Assembly: GCF_020386635.1 (NCBI RefSeq)
Contig: NZ_CP081942.1
Coordinates: 2,542,001-2,606,000 of the forward strand
DNA length: 64,000 nt
DNA from: Pseudomonas sp. MM211
Lineage (GTDB): Bacteria; Pseudomonadota; Gammaproteobacteria; Pseudomonadales; Pseudomonadaceae
Reading direction: 5' to 3'
Shown: piece after piece, positions 9,251 through 18,058 of the stretch
Position numbering within the stretch: position 1 is the stretch's first letter
How the letters are laid out: the number at the start of each line of letters is the position of its first letter
Notes under the pieces: model-generated
The model's database searches: none
What the model was told of the DNA's origin: nothing
What the model saw: the letters and a program-made list of their open reading frames with translations, nothing else
Made by a program: the position numbers and the translations under genes

Positions 9251-10264
9251 TCAGCTAGTGGTGCTGATTTTGTTCTTTCCGGTGTTCTTTGCCATGTACA
9301 AGCAGCGGTCTCCGCGCACAAGAATTTCGGACAATTGATCACCTTTTGTAAATGGAACCAATCCTGCGCTGATGGTGAAAGCTACTGGAGATGAGTAACC
9401 GTTCCTGACGATTTCCAGCAATCGTTGCGCGTACGCCAACGCGGTCTTTTCGGATAGCGTATCGATGAAGACTGCGAACTCCTCACCGCCTATGCGCCCG
9501 TAGACAGAGTTTCCTTCCACGGCCCGAAAATAACTTGCCATGGCACAGAGCACTTGGTCTCCTACATCATGGCCATAAGAGTCATTGATTTTTTTGAAGT
9601 TATCTATATCAATCATCAGAAAGAAGCCTCCCGGCTTGCTTTCTGTGAATTTATTCAGCCTCTCCATAAACGCACGGCGATTGTAAATTGAAGTCAAGTA
9701 GTCCGTTTCGGCAATCATTCTGTAATGAGCCTCACCTGCTAGCGTGTCTTCCAGGGACTGCCAGTAAGTTCGGTTATTGACGAGTCCAAGCGTAAATGAG
9801 CTCACGAAAAAAACTAAGATGTAGGTATAGTCTGAACTGTCTGAGAGGTTGTCGGTTAACGGAAATACTATGGCCCAGGTTAAAATTGCAGCGATTAGAA
9901 AATCACTTTTCTTTCGAATCAGAAGCGACTCGCCGGTCACGCAGATTATCGAAAAAGCAAGAGAGAAATGAGTGTAAAGATAGGGCTCTTTGATGAATAA
10001 TATTTTAAAGCTGAGTACGAATACGGCAACGAACAACAGGCCGCTGAAACGCCATGCGATTATCGATTTCGCGTAGGCCTGGGCGAAAAGAAGGAAGAAT
10101 AAGATTATCAGTGGTAGCAATGTAAACGCTGATAGAAAGCTTGCGCCAAGAATGAATTGGACAGCCCCCCAACTCATTATTGCCATTAACTCAGTGGTGG
10201 CAATTCCTTTACGCAGCAACGCGATCGTTCGTTGCTGATCTAACGTCAGGGTAATCATATTCAC
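9251..10264 (-). CDS. Membrane-anchored diguanylate cyclase (GGDEF)
   Basis: A 337-residue protein with five to six hydrophobic helices in the first 165 residues, then a GGDEF domain. That domain has DYLTSIYNRRAF, the metal and substrate motif MIDIDNFKKINDSYGHDVGD, and the active-site loop GRIGGEEFAVF, so synthesis of cyclic di-GMP is expected. The position five residues before GGEEF, where an inhibitory RxxD site would lie, reads VEGN, so product inhibition through an I-site is not expected. Its ATG overlaps the stop of the upstream winged-helix gene (ATGA, 10261-10264), showing translational coupling. Base composition is unusually AT-rich for this chromosome. Confidence 0.92.
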   Translation of the reverse strand: MNMITLTLDQQRTIALLRKGIATTELMAIMSWGAVQFILGASFLSAFTLLPLIILFFLLFAQAYAKSIIAWRFSGLLFVAVFVLSFKILFIKEPYLYTHFSLAFSIICVTGESLLIRKKSDFLIAAILTWAIVFPLTDNLSDSSDYTYILVFFVSSFTLGLVNNRTYWQSLEDTLAGEAHYRMIAETDYLTSIYNRRAFMERLNKFTESKPGGFFLMIDIDNFKKINDSYGHDVGDQVLCAMASYFRAVEGNSVYGRIGGEEFAVFIDTLSEKTALAYAQRLLEIVRNGYSSPVAFTISAGLVPFTKGDQLSEILVRGDRCLYMAKNTGKNKISTTS

Positions 10265-11127
10265 TCATCAAAGGAGCTAAGCTCTTGAGCCTCACCTAAT
10301 TCCACACTTACGAGAGTAGTGGCAAATGTGCAGGCCATCATCTCTCGCACGAAAGACTCGAATTTTGGGGTCACTTCGACGATTTTATTATGATTTTTGA
10401 AATAACCCCTGGTTTCGCCATCTCGAACCAACCGCATCAGGTGCGTACTGGATACGCCTAATCGTGAAGACAGCGCCGCATAGGTTGAGGATTTGTAACC
10501 ACCCAGTTCGGTACGGTTTTTTGACATGTCGATGTACAGCGCAAGTACCGTCATGTAGCCGCCGTCTCTATTCAACATCCAATGCGCATCTGGCACGATG
10601 ATATCCAGCGTGCATCTGGCTTCGAGAAGCTGTGCATAGCCTCTCAGAAATGCCTCGGAAGTGGATGAAGAGTCGGAAATAGTGAGAAACCTCAGATTCT
10701 CTATGCTCAATGAAGCCAGGGGTAGCAAATAGGTATTCAGAATCGCTTTTGTTTCAGCTAACGCCTGATCCGATGGTTCGTATATGCGCAGACGCCCATT
10801 GCTGGGGTGGCTGAGTATGGTCATACGCTTGGTAATCAGGAAAAATGAAAAGTAGGACTCTAGCGTGTTCTTTGACAGATACCCACGCTCTTCACAGAAG
10901 GATCTAACTGCGGATAGTGTCATACCTTTGCTCGAATAAAATTTTGATAGCAAGGCTAGTGCAACCATGTAGCGGTCGATCTTGAAAAGGGTTTTGTAAA
11001 ATAGGGGGTTTAATTTGTACCTGGTCATCATCAGAGCGTAGTGATCTGTGATGACCTCATCGATATCAATATTCAATAATTTTTCGGTGATTTTATCTAT
11101 ACGTTCCCGAATGCATGCGTGCTTCAT
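10261..11127 (-). CDS. Uncharacterised protein with two winged-helix-like segments, coupled to a GGDEF gene
   Basis: A 288-residue soluble protein that I do not assign to a named family. Residues about 55-115 look like a winged helix (GMTLSAVRSFCEERGYLSKN, ending GRLRIYEPSD). Residues about 215-265 look like a second helix-turn-helix with wing (TYAALSSRLGVSSTHLMRLV, ETRGYFKNHNKIVEVTPKF). The middle is helical. A DNA-binding regulator is the simplest reading. The start at 11127 has TGAGG upstream; a GTG at 11145 is possible. It overlaps the diguanylate cyclase gene by 4 bp, so the two are made together. The neighbourhood is AT-rich, suggesting transfer. Confidence 0.7.
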   Translation of the reverse strand: MKHACIRERIDKITEKLLNIDIDEVITDHYALMMTRYKLNPLFYKTLFKIDRYMVALALLSKFYSSKGMTLSAVRSFCEERGYLSKNTLESYFSFFLITKRMTILSHPSNGRLRIYEPSDQALAETKAILNTYLLPLASLSIENLRFLTISDSSSTSEAFLRGYAQLLEARCTLDIIVPDAHWMLNRDGGYMTVLALYIDMSKNRTELGGYKSSTYAALSSRLGVSSTHLMRLVRDGETRGYFKNHNKIVEVTPKFESFVREMMACTFATTLVSVELGEAQELSSFDE

Positions 11128-11313
11128 ATAGGCCTCAGGCCACACGATAATTCATGGGTGTCATGTGGCTATCATTGAGGGCTCACTATACACAGGCTTC
11201 GGCGGAACGCCACGACTACCCAAAAATGTTCCAAGAGGCGCTATGAGCTATAAGGCGCAGGGCTTGCACGAAAAATGGTGCCACGCTGGACATGTTCGGC
11301 ACACCCTGGCCGT

Positions 11314-11574
11314 TCATGCGCGAGTATTACCTGAAACTGGCTTTGAACTGCAGCAAAGTGATTCCCGTGCGCGCCGCAGACTTCGCTCCAGATCAAGCAT
11401 TACCTGCAGCACCAATAGTCTGTTTCTAAGTTGCCCTTCGCTGAGTGCGCGGACGGCAACGACGTTTCCATCCAGATCTTCGCAGACGATGATAAGTCGA
11501 TCAGGCTGCCGCTCGGTGTTGACGTTATAGATGCCTTGGAACGTGCGCGCGAGGGATTTAAGGAGAAGGTTCAT
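11314..11574 (-). CDS. Small protein, probable DUF3509 member
   Basis: An 86-residue reading frame. Its first 70 residues resemble the pseudomonad DUF3509 family: a short helix (LLKSLARTFQGIY), a beta hairpin with RPDRLIIV-type spacing (ERQPDRLIIVCEDLDGN), and a C-terminal amphipathic part (RALSEGQLRNRLLVLQVMLD). No function is known for this family. A longer frame starts at 11634, but the extra residues read like non-coding sequence. The ribosome-binding site is weak, so the call is moderate. The last 15 residues (LCCSSKPVSGNTRA) look unlike the family and may be run-on sequence. Confidence 0.5.
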   Translation of the reverse strand: MNLLLKSLARTFQGIYNVNTERQPDRLIIVCEDLDGNVVAVRALSEGQLRNRLLVLQVMLDLERSLRRARESLCCSSKPVSGNTRA

Positions 11575-11838
11575 AGGCACACCAATTAGTTCCTGACCAA
11601 ACCGGAAATTCGCGAGAGATCTCGCTGAATTCAATTTGTGACAGGCTACGCATTTGGCTATTTCGTATCTATGATAATGCGATAATCATTTCTGGGTAGT
11701 TGAGTTACTTCATTGTGGTTATCTAGCTTGAGTGTAAAATCATATGCCCTTTTCAAGGGGTACTAGAAGTTATTAGGATAGACGGCACTAAAAGTACCGA
11801 TTTGCTTACCAATCAAAGCCTGTATGAGGATGCAACCG

Positions 11839-12426
11839 ATGGACTGCTTCAGGCCCCCTGTCGCGCTTCCAAGGGGGAGCGTTCGCAAGACGCTTCCATT
11901 GTTCCTGCTGTGCAGCGTCCTCTCTACGCAGGCGCTGAGCCAGGTGTATACCTGGGTGGATGAGAATGGGCAGAAGCATTTCGGCAGTCAGCCACCTGCC
12001 TCTCAGCAGCATGCCGAGCCAGTGAACATCAATCATGGGTACGTAGGGGATGGCCGAGCAGCTGCCCCGGCATTGCCTACTCAGAATGCAGCCAATGGCG
12101 CTGCTCCAGGCAAAGTGTCGAAGCGAGAAATGTGCCAGAGCGCCATGCGCTGGACGGCTATCGATATCGAGAACCTCAAGGAGATGGCCTTGGAGCGCAA
12201 GGAGGCCGGGCGAATCACGGCGGCCGAGTATGCGGAAGGGCAAAAGAACTTCGCCGGCATCGAGGAGCGGATCAGCATGCAGAACTGCGTGACCAGCTCT
12301 GGTGAGGATCAGCAGCGCTACGAATGTCTCTCCCAGGGGGCCGGCGTGATGGTCTGCTCGGGCCTGGCCGCCGCAGCGATGGAGGAGGGCATGGAGGAGG
12401 CCAAGAGGAAGGCGCAGAAGCGGTAA
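11839..12426 (+). CDS. DUF4124 domain secreted/periplasmic protein
   Basis: A protein of about 195 residues with an N-terminal signal segment (LPLFLLCSVLSTQALS). It is followed immediately by a DUF4124 domain, recognised by QVYTWVDENGQKHFGSQPP. The rest is helical and contains four cysteines in the C-terminal third (MCQSA, QNCVT, YECLS, MVCSG) that could form disulfides in the periplasm. GAGG precedes the ATG at 11839 at good distance; an ATG at 11824 is an alternative. A second DUF4124 gene lies at 22090. The function of the family is unknown, and the upstream 250 bp are AT-rich and probably hold the promoter. Confidence 0.75.
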   Translation: MDCFRPPVALPRGSVRKTLPLFLLCSVLSTQALSQVYTWVDENGQKHFGSQPPASQQHAEPVNINHGYVGDGRAAAPALPTQNAANGAAPGKVSKREMCQSAMRWTAIDIENLKEMALERKEAGRITAAEYAEGQKNFAGIEERISMQNCVTSSGEDQQRYECLSQGAGVMVCSGLAAAAMEEGMEEAKRKAQKR

Positions 12427-12647
12427 CTTTCATCCGCGCCAGCGGCCTGTTCGCGCTGCCTTGCCAAAACGACGCGAGCGTTCAGTATCGAGTTTCTTCC
12501 GGACACTTGAAGTAGGCGGCGCTATCGAAGTCTCCGTCATTTATCTGCGAAGTTCTGCGTGCCTGACAGCCGGCTATCACGCTGCAACATATCCGTAACA
12601 CAGCCTTCATAAAATCATCGCACTTCTCCCTCCCGTTCGAGTTTTCC

Positions 12648-14270
12648 ATGAGCCTTGGTCGTTCGCTGCGTGCCCAATTGGTGTTGCTGATTGGCGGTGG
12701 TCTGGTGTTGATGTTGTTGATTGCGCTGGCGGGTTTCGCGCTGTTGTCGCGCCAGCTGGATGGCTATCAGGCGCTGCTCAGCGGCCCGCAGGAAGAGGCG
12801 CGGCAGGTGGATGCGGCCAACCTGGCATTCAAGATTCAGGTGCAGGAATGGAAGAACGTGTTGCTGCGCGGTGCTGACGAATCGCAGCGCAATCGCTACT
12901 GGCAGCAATTTCAGGAGGAAGAGGGGCGCGTGCAGGCGCAGATCGGCCACTTGATCGAAACGGCAGGCAGCGCCGAGCTGCGTCAACGTCTGAGCGAATT
13001 GCGCCGCGCACATGCCGAGATGGGCCAGGCCTACCGCCGCGGTTATGAGGCCTTCGCTGCGGCAGGATTTTCCGCCCAGGCCGGTGACGCGGCCGTGAAG
13101 GGCATCGACCGAGCCACCACCGAGCAACTGTCGCTGCTGGTCGACGAACTGCACGAGCGCAGCCAGGCTAGCGCCACGCAGTTGAGCGAGATCGCCCAGC
13201 GCAGCGTGCTGTTCGGCAGCCTGGCGATGCTTGGGCTGGGAATATTGCTGGCGCTGCTCAGTGCCTGGCTGGTGAATCGGCGCATCACCACGCCGCTGTT
13301 GCAGGCGACTGGGCAACTCGACCTGCTCAGCCGTGGGCAGTTCGGTGAACGTCTGAGCGAAGGCCGCGAGGACGAAGTAGGGCGCCTGGCCCAGGCCGCT
13401 AATCGCCTGCGAGAGTTCATGCAGGCGCTGTCGCAGCAACTGCGTCGTGGTACCGGCGAGCTGGATGCTGCCACCCATGATTTGAGCAGCGTGGCCGGGC
13501 ATATCGGTCACGGTATTCGTGAGCAATTCTCGCGCACTGATCAGGTTGCCACCGCCATGCATGAGATGAGCGCAACGGCTGATGAGGTGGCACGGCATTC
13601 TGCTGCAGCGGCCCGGGCTGCGGATGAAGCCGATCAGGCTGCCCAGGAAGGCGAAGCGACCATGGCCAGCACCATCGCCACCATCGAGCAGATGCACAGC
13701 GAGATCACCCGTACGTCTGAGGTGATCACCCGCCTGGAAAGCGACAGCGAGCGCATCGGCAGTGTGCTGGACGTGATCCGCGGCATCGCCGACCAGACCA
13801 ACCTGCTGGCCCTCAATGCGGCCATCGAAGCAGCACGCGCGGGCGATGCAGGCAGAGGTTTCGCAGTGGTGGCCGATGAGGTGCGTAATTTGTCGTTTCG
13901 CACCGCCAGCTCGATCAGCGAAATCCACCAGTTGATCGCCAACGTGCAGAGCGCCTCGAAGGAAGCCACCGCTGCCATCAATGCCGGAGCCCAGCAGAGC
14001 GCAGCAGGTCGTGCCCAGGTCGGCGTTGCTGGCGAACGTTTGCACAGCATCACCGAGGCGGTGGAAGCCATCCGCGACATGAACCGGCAGATCGCTACCG
14101 CCGCCGAGGAGCAGACCTCGGTTGCCGAAGACATCGCCCGCAACCTGGCGGAGATTGTCTCCATCGCCCAGAGCAACGAGGCCGACCTGCAGCGCAGCGA
14201 GTCGGCAAGCCGCGCCATGCAAGGGCTGTCTGGCGATCTGTCGACGCTGGCAGCGCGCCTCAAGGATTAA
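12648..14270 (+). CDS. Methyl-accepting chemotaxis protein, transmembrane
   Basis: A 540-residue classic chemoreceptor. TM1 is at about residues 10-33 ([20 protein letters not shown]). A periplasmic four-helix-type sensor follows to about residue 185 and TM2 is at about 188-210 ([19 protein letters not shown]). After that come a HAMP domain ([20 protein letters not shown]) and a long signalling coiled coil with the hairpin tip [35 protein letters not shown] and methylation-type glutamate/glutamine repeats. The ligand cannot be inferred. It is a single gene. Confidence 0.93.
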   Translation: MSLGRSLRAQLVLLIGGGLVLMLLIALAGFALLSRQLDGYQALLSGPQEEARQVDAANLAFKIQVQEWKNVLLRGADESQRNRYWQQFQEEEGRVQAQIGHLIETAGSAELRQRLSELRRAHAEMGQAYRRGYEAFAAAGFSAQAGDAAVKGIDRATTEQLSLLVDELHERSQASATQLSEIAQRSVLFGSLAMLGLGILLALLSAWLVNRRITTPLLQATGQLDLLSRGQFGERLSEGREDEVGRLAQAANRLREFMQALSQQLRRGTGELDAATHDLSSVAGHIGHGIREQFSRTDQVATAMHEMSATADEVARHSAAAARAADEADQAAQEGEATMASTIATIEQMHSEITRTSEVITRLESDSERIGSVLDVIRGIADQTNLLALNAAIEAARAGDAGRGFAVVADEVRNLSFRTASSISEIHQLIANVQSASKEATAAINAGAQQSAAGRAQVGVAGERLHSITEAVEAIRDMNRQIATAAEEQTSVAEDIARNLAEIVSIAQSNEADLQRSESASRAMQGLSGDLSTLAARLKD

Positions 14271-14329
14271 CCGAAACGGCTCACGCATGCCCGTCATTGG
14301 GCGTGCGGTGAGCGCCAGCCCACGTATCA

Positions 14330-14953
14330 TCAGTTCCTCAGCAATAGGCCCAGCATTCCCAGCGCCAAGGCGATCAGGAACAACCCCGAGAGCCGCTCCA
14401 GAGCAGGCAGTGCGCGCTGGAAACGGCTCAGCAGGCGCCCGTTACCGATGGCCAGCGCCACCAGCAGGCCCCAACTGAGCACCACGGCGAACATCCACAC
14501 GCCGTAGAACAGCTTCCAGCCGACGCTGCCCTGCGAACTGCCGAGCATGCTCGCCAGGCTGACGTAAAACAGCGCGTTCTTGGGGTTGAGGATGCCCGAC
14601 AGAAACCCCATGCCGGCGGCTTGCAGCCAAGTGAGCTGGGCTGGCGCGGCCCCGTCCGCAGCCTGCAGCACGCTGCTGCCAGCGTGGCGAATAAACAGCA
14701 CGCCGAGATAAAGCAGGTACAGGCAGCCGACCAGCTGCAGCACGATAAAGGGCACGCTGCCCGGCTGCAGAACCGACACCCCGGTAAACGCCGCGACAAT
14801 GAACACACCGTTGGCCACGGCAATGCCCAGGCAGGCGCCACTGGCGACTCGCCAACCCGCAGACAGCGACGTGCGGGCGACCAGAAAGAAATCCGGGCCG
14901 GGAGAAAGCAGCGCCAGGAAGTGGGCGGCGGCAATGATCAGGAACTGCTGCAT
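14330..14953 (-). CDS. LysE/RhtB-family amino-acid exporter
   Basis: A 207-residue exporter with about six hydrophobic segments and the signature LLSPGPDFFLVARTSLSAGW near residue 15-35, plus LSGILNPKNALFYVSLASML in the middle. It probably exports a small amino acid or homoserine-lactone-like metabolite. The ATG at 14953 begins MQQFLIIAAAHFLALLSPGP; an ATG three codons earlier is also possible. It is the second LysE-type gene in the window (the first is at the left edge). It stands alone between a chemoreceptor and fumarase. Confidence 0.92.
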   Translation of the reverse strand: MQQFLIIAAAHFLALLSPGPDFFLVARTSLSAGWRVASGACLGIAVANGVFIVAAFTGVSVLQPGSVPFIVLQLVGCLYLLYLGVLFIRHAGSSVLQAADGAAPAQLTWLQAAGMGFLSGILNPKNALFYVSLASMLGSSQGSVGWKLFYGVWMFAVVLSWGLLVALAIGNGRLLSRFQRALPALERLSGLFLIALALGMLGLLLRN

Positions 14954-15134
14954 GGCGGGCATCGCTTCTCGAGAAAAGGTGCCGGCAGTCTGTCGGTGCG
15001 CGGTGGGGCTGTATTGAAGGAAATCGTCAGGCGTGCATGGGCAGCGGTTGGACGGGGTAGGGAAAGGCATTAGCCACGCCTGTCAAACCCCTAGGGTTAA
15101 ATGAGTACAGCGCATTGTGGGCATCACTCAACGC

Positions 15135-15161
15135 AGAAGCCCGGCACTGGGCCGGGCTTCT
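15135..15161 (-). terminator. Probable hairpin terminator of fumarase gene
   Basis: A perfect 11-bp inverted repeat (AGAAGCCCGGC / GCCGGGCTTCT) with a 5-base loop lies 22 bp beyond the fumarase stop codon. The T-tract is weak on both strands, so termination efficiency is uncertain. Confidence 0.55.
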
Positions 15162-15183
15162 GTTTGTTCACCGTGGTGTGGCA

Positions 15184-16707
15184 TTACTGCACTTCAACCG
15201 CCAGGCTTTCAGCGATCTTCTTGTTCCAGATTGCTGGGCCCGTGATATGCACCGACTCGCCGCTGCTGTCGACCGCGACGGTGACTGGCATGTCCTTGAC
15301 CTCGAACTCGTAGATCGCCTCCATGCCCATTTCGGCGAAAGCCAGTACCTTGGACTTCTTGATCGCCTGAGCCACCAGGTAGGCTGCGCCACCGACTGCC
15401 ATCAGGTAAACGGCCTTGTGATCCTTGATCGCTTCGATGGCGGTAGGGCCGCGTTCGGATTTACCGATCATGCCCAGCAGACCGGTTTGTTCGAGGATCT
15501 GACGGGTGAACTTGTCCATCCGCGTAGCGGTGGTCGGGCCGGCAGGGCCAACCACTTCGTCGCCGATCGGGTCGACCGGGCCAACGTAATAGATGAAGCG
15601 GCCTTTCAGATCGACCGGCAGTTCTTCACCCTTGTTGAGCATCTCGACCATGCGCTTGTGCGCGGCGTCGCGACCGGTGAGCATTTTGCCGTTTAGCAGG
15701 ATGGTTTCACCCGGCTTCCAGCTCTGCACGTCTTCCGGAGTCAGGGTGTCGAGGTCGACACGACGAGCCGATGGGCCGGCTTCCCAGACGATTTCCGGGT
15801 AGGCGGAAAGATCCGGTGCTTCCAGCTCCGCCGGGCCCGAACCGTCGAGCACGAAGTGGGCGTGGCGGGTCGCGGCGCAGTTGGGGATCATGCACACCGG
15901 CAAGGACGCGGCGTGGGTCGGGTAATCCATGATCTTGACGTCGAGCACGGTGGTCAGGCCGCCCAGGCCCTGGGCGCCGATGCCCAACTGGTTGACCTTC
16001 TCGAACAGCTCCAGGCGTATCTCTTCGATACGGTTGGACGGGCCACGCTTTTTCAACTCGTGGATGTCGATGGATTCCATCAACACTTCCTTGGCCATCA
16101 CCGCTGCCTTCTCGGCGGTACCGCCGATACCGATGCCGAGCATGCCTGGCGGGCACCAGCCAGCGCCCATGGTCGGAACGGTCTTGAGTACCCAGTCGAC
16201 GATCGAGTCGGACGGGTTGAGCATGGCCATCTTCGACTTGTTCTCGGAGCCGCCGCCTTTGGCCGCCACGTCCACTTCCACAGTGTTGCCCGGGACGATG
16301 GAGTAGTGGATGACCGCCGGGGTGTTGTCCTTGGTGTTCTTACGGGCGCCGGCCGGGTCGGCCAGGATCGAGGCGCGCAGGACGTTTTCCGGCAGGTTGT
16401 AGGCGCGGCGTACGCCCTCGTTGATCATGTCGTCGACGCTCATGGTGGCGCCGTTCCAGCTTACGTCCATGCCCACGCGCACGAACACGGTAACGATGCC
16501 GGTGTCCTGGCAGATCGGGCGGTGACCAGTGGCGCACATGCGCGAGTTGATCAGGATCTGCGCTATGGAGTCGCGGGCAGCAGGCGACTCTTCTTTCAGA
16601 TAGGCCTCATGCATGGCCTGAATGAAGTCGACGGGATGGTAATAGGAAATGAACTGCAGGGCGTCGGCGACGCTCTGGATCAGATCGTCTTGCTTGATCA
16701 CGGTCAT
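15184..16707 (-). CDS. fumA: Fumarate hydratase, class I (4Fe-4S)
   Basis: A 507-residue class I fumarase with the alpha and beta regions fused, converting fumarate and malate in the citric acid cycle with an oxygen-sensitive [4Fe-4S] cluster. Cluster and active-site segments include GHRPICQDTGIVTVFVRVG, GAGWCPPGMLGIGIGG and PNCAATRHAHFVLDG. The C-terminal swivelling domain has the ERGPTAIEAIKDHKAVYLMA region. The start at 16707 has AGGAG nearby; an in-frame extension to 16755 lacks support. Its divergence from a SadC-type cyclase gene matches the conserved order known in P. aeruginosa (PA4333/PA4332). The gene symbol varies between genomes (fumA/fumB). Confidence 0.95.
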   Translation of the reverse strand: MTVIKQDDLIQSVADALQFISYYHPVDFIQAMHEAYLKEESPAARDSIAQILINSRMCATGHRPICQDTGIVTVFVRVGMDVSWNGATMSVDDMINEGVRRAYNLPENVLRASILADPAGARKNTKDNTPAVIHYSIVPGNTVEVDVAAKGGGSENKSKMAMLNPSDSIVDWVLKTVPTMGAGWCPPGMLGIGIGGTAEKAAVMAKEVLMESIDIHELKKRGPSNRIEEIRLELFEKVNQLGIGAQGLGGLTTVLDVKIMDYPTHAASLPVCMIPNCAATRHAHFVLDGSGPAELEAPDLSAYPEIVWEAGPSARRVDLDTLTPEDVQSWKPGETILLNGKMLTGRDAAHKRMVEMLNKGEELPVDLKGRFIYYVGPVDPIGDEVVGPAGPTTATRMDKFTRQILEQTGLLGMIGKSERGPTAIEAIKDHKAVYLMAVGGAAYLVAQAIKKSKVLAFAEMGMEAIYEFEVKDMPVTVAVDSSGESVHITGPAIWNKKIAESLAVEVQ

Positions 16708-16930
16708 GCGGGGCGCTCCTTTATAGGGCAGGAACTTCATGGGGCACCGGAACATGGCCGGGGCCGTCTAAAAGGCGCGGCATTATACCGCGGGGTCGGC
16801 AGGCGGGACACCCGTAGAGTAGCGGCGCAGGTCGCTGATCGCCCGTCATATGGGGCATTTAAACACCCGCTAGGCATTTGCGTAAGGCGCGAGTAGAGTG
16901 GCGGCTAGTTGCCACTATGGGATGGAGCCC

Positions 16931-18058
16931 ATGACCTCTAGCAACCGCCGTATGACCCAGAAAACGTTGCAAAGCCTGTTGCTGAAACGCTTCAGGATGG
17001 CTGTTGCCACCTATTTTATGATTGCCTTGTTAGTCGCAATCGCGCATTACCACGAACTGTTCGGTGTCCGCGGTTCCGCTGTACTCACGTTGCTCGGCAT
17101 GACCGTGGTTAGCCAACTGGCATTTCTTGCCCTATTCGTCTCGGGCCGTAACCTGCGCCTTCGTGATCCTAGCCTTACCGAAGCTCAAGTGCTGGTTGGC
17201 TTGGCCTTGCTGACGATAATGATCGCCATGCTCGATGAGGGGCGCGGCAGCTTCTTGCTGATCTATCCGCTGGCGCTGCTATTCGGTTTGTTCCAACTGC
17301 CACCCACGGTGTTTTTCCGTTGCGCGGCACTGGCCTTTTTGGGTTTCGTGGCCATCAATCTCTACGATGCCTATCGTTTTCGCATGAGCGACCCCGGCCT
17401 GGCCACGCTGCAGGTGTGTGCCTTGGGGCTGGTGCTGTTCTGGCTGAGTTTGTTCGCGGCCTACATGCAGAGCATGCGCCAGCGCATGCGTCAGCGTCGT
17501 TTCGCTTTGCAGGCGCACCAGGAAACTCTGCGCGGAATGATGCGTCAGCTAGAAGACCTGGTGGCTACCGATGAACTCACCGGCCTATGCAATCGGCGCC
17601 ATTTTCTGCGCATGGCTGCTCTCGAACTAGAAGGGCTATCACCCAAAGCGAAGCACGGTCTGGCGCTGATCGATCTCGATCACTTCAAGGTCATCAATGA
17701 CAGACACGGCCATGCAGCAGGGGATCGCGTGCTGCAGGCTTTTGCGGGGGCGGCGACTGCTTGTTTGCGTGAGGGCGACATCATCGCTCGTTACGGAGGA
17801 GAGGAATTCGTGCTGCTGGTTCCCAATACCGACACCGATGCCTTCCTGTCTTGCTGCGAGCGCCTGCGGGTAGCATTCAGCGAGGTTGAGCCGATCGGTG
17901 TTAATGTGCAGAACCTCAGTTTGTCCGTGGGGATGACCCTGGTGTCCATGCACGACGATCTCGACGAAGCCCTGCACCGCGCCGATCAGGCGCTGTATCA
18001 CGCCAAGCGTACCGGGCGTAATCGCTGCGCCTCGACCTGGGAACAGGCGGATGCCTGA
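16931..18058 (+). CDS. sadC: Diguanylate cyclase, SadC-like
   Basis: A 375-residue inner-membrane cyclase. Residues about 15-185 hold several membrane helices (MAVATYFMIALLVAIAHYH, LLGMTVVSQLAFLALFV, CALGLVLFWLSLFAAYM). A short coiled coil leads to a GGDEF domain with DELTGLCNRRHF, LALIDLDHFKVINDRHGHAA and ARYGGEEFVLLV. An I-site RxxD (REGD) sits five residues before GGEEF, so product feedback inhibition is expected. GGAG precedes the ATG at 16931. Its position beside class I fumarase and the iron-sulfur reductase matches sadC (PA4332), which drives surface attachment in P. aeruginosa. The stop overlaps the next gene by 8 bp. Confidence 0.85.
   Translation: MTSSNRRMTQKTLQSLLLKRFRMAVATYFMIALLVAIAHYHELFGVRGSAVLTLLGMTVVSQLAFLALFVSGRNLRLRDPSLTEAQVLVGLALLTIMIAMLDEGRGSFLLIYPLALLFGLFQLPPTVFFRCAALAFLGFVAINLYDAYRFRMSDPGLATLQVCALGLVLFWLSLFAAYMQSMRQRMRQRRFALQAHQETLRGMMRQLEDLVATDELTGLCNRRHFLRMAALELEGLSPKAKHGLALIDLDHFKVINDRHGHAAGDRVLQAFAGAATACLREGDIIARYGGEEFVLLVPNTDTDAFLSCCERLRVAFSEVEPIGVNVQNLSLSVGMTLVSMHDDLDEALHRADQALYHAKRTGRNRCASTWEQADA

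Noticed and set aside
9061..9342. A 93-codon minus-strand frame between cyclase and transducer genes
   Set aside because: It overlaps the cyclase 3' end in a different frame and has no ribosome-binding site or motif. The 208-bp gap is treated as promoter or leader.
14281..14314. Imperfect hairpin CTCACGCATGCCC/GGGCGTGCGGTGAG between chemoreceptor and LysE genes
   Set aside because: It has a bulge and no T tract on either strand; possible terminator but not supported well enough.
12615..14330. A 571-codon open frame on the minus strand
   Set aside because: It is fully antisense to the chemoreceptor gene, whose protein has clear TM, HAMP and signalling motifs. The antisense translation is rich in Ala, Gly, Arg, Leu and Gln with no family pattern, as expected from high GC at third positions.
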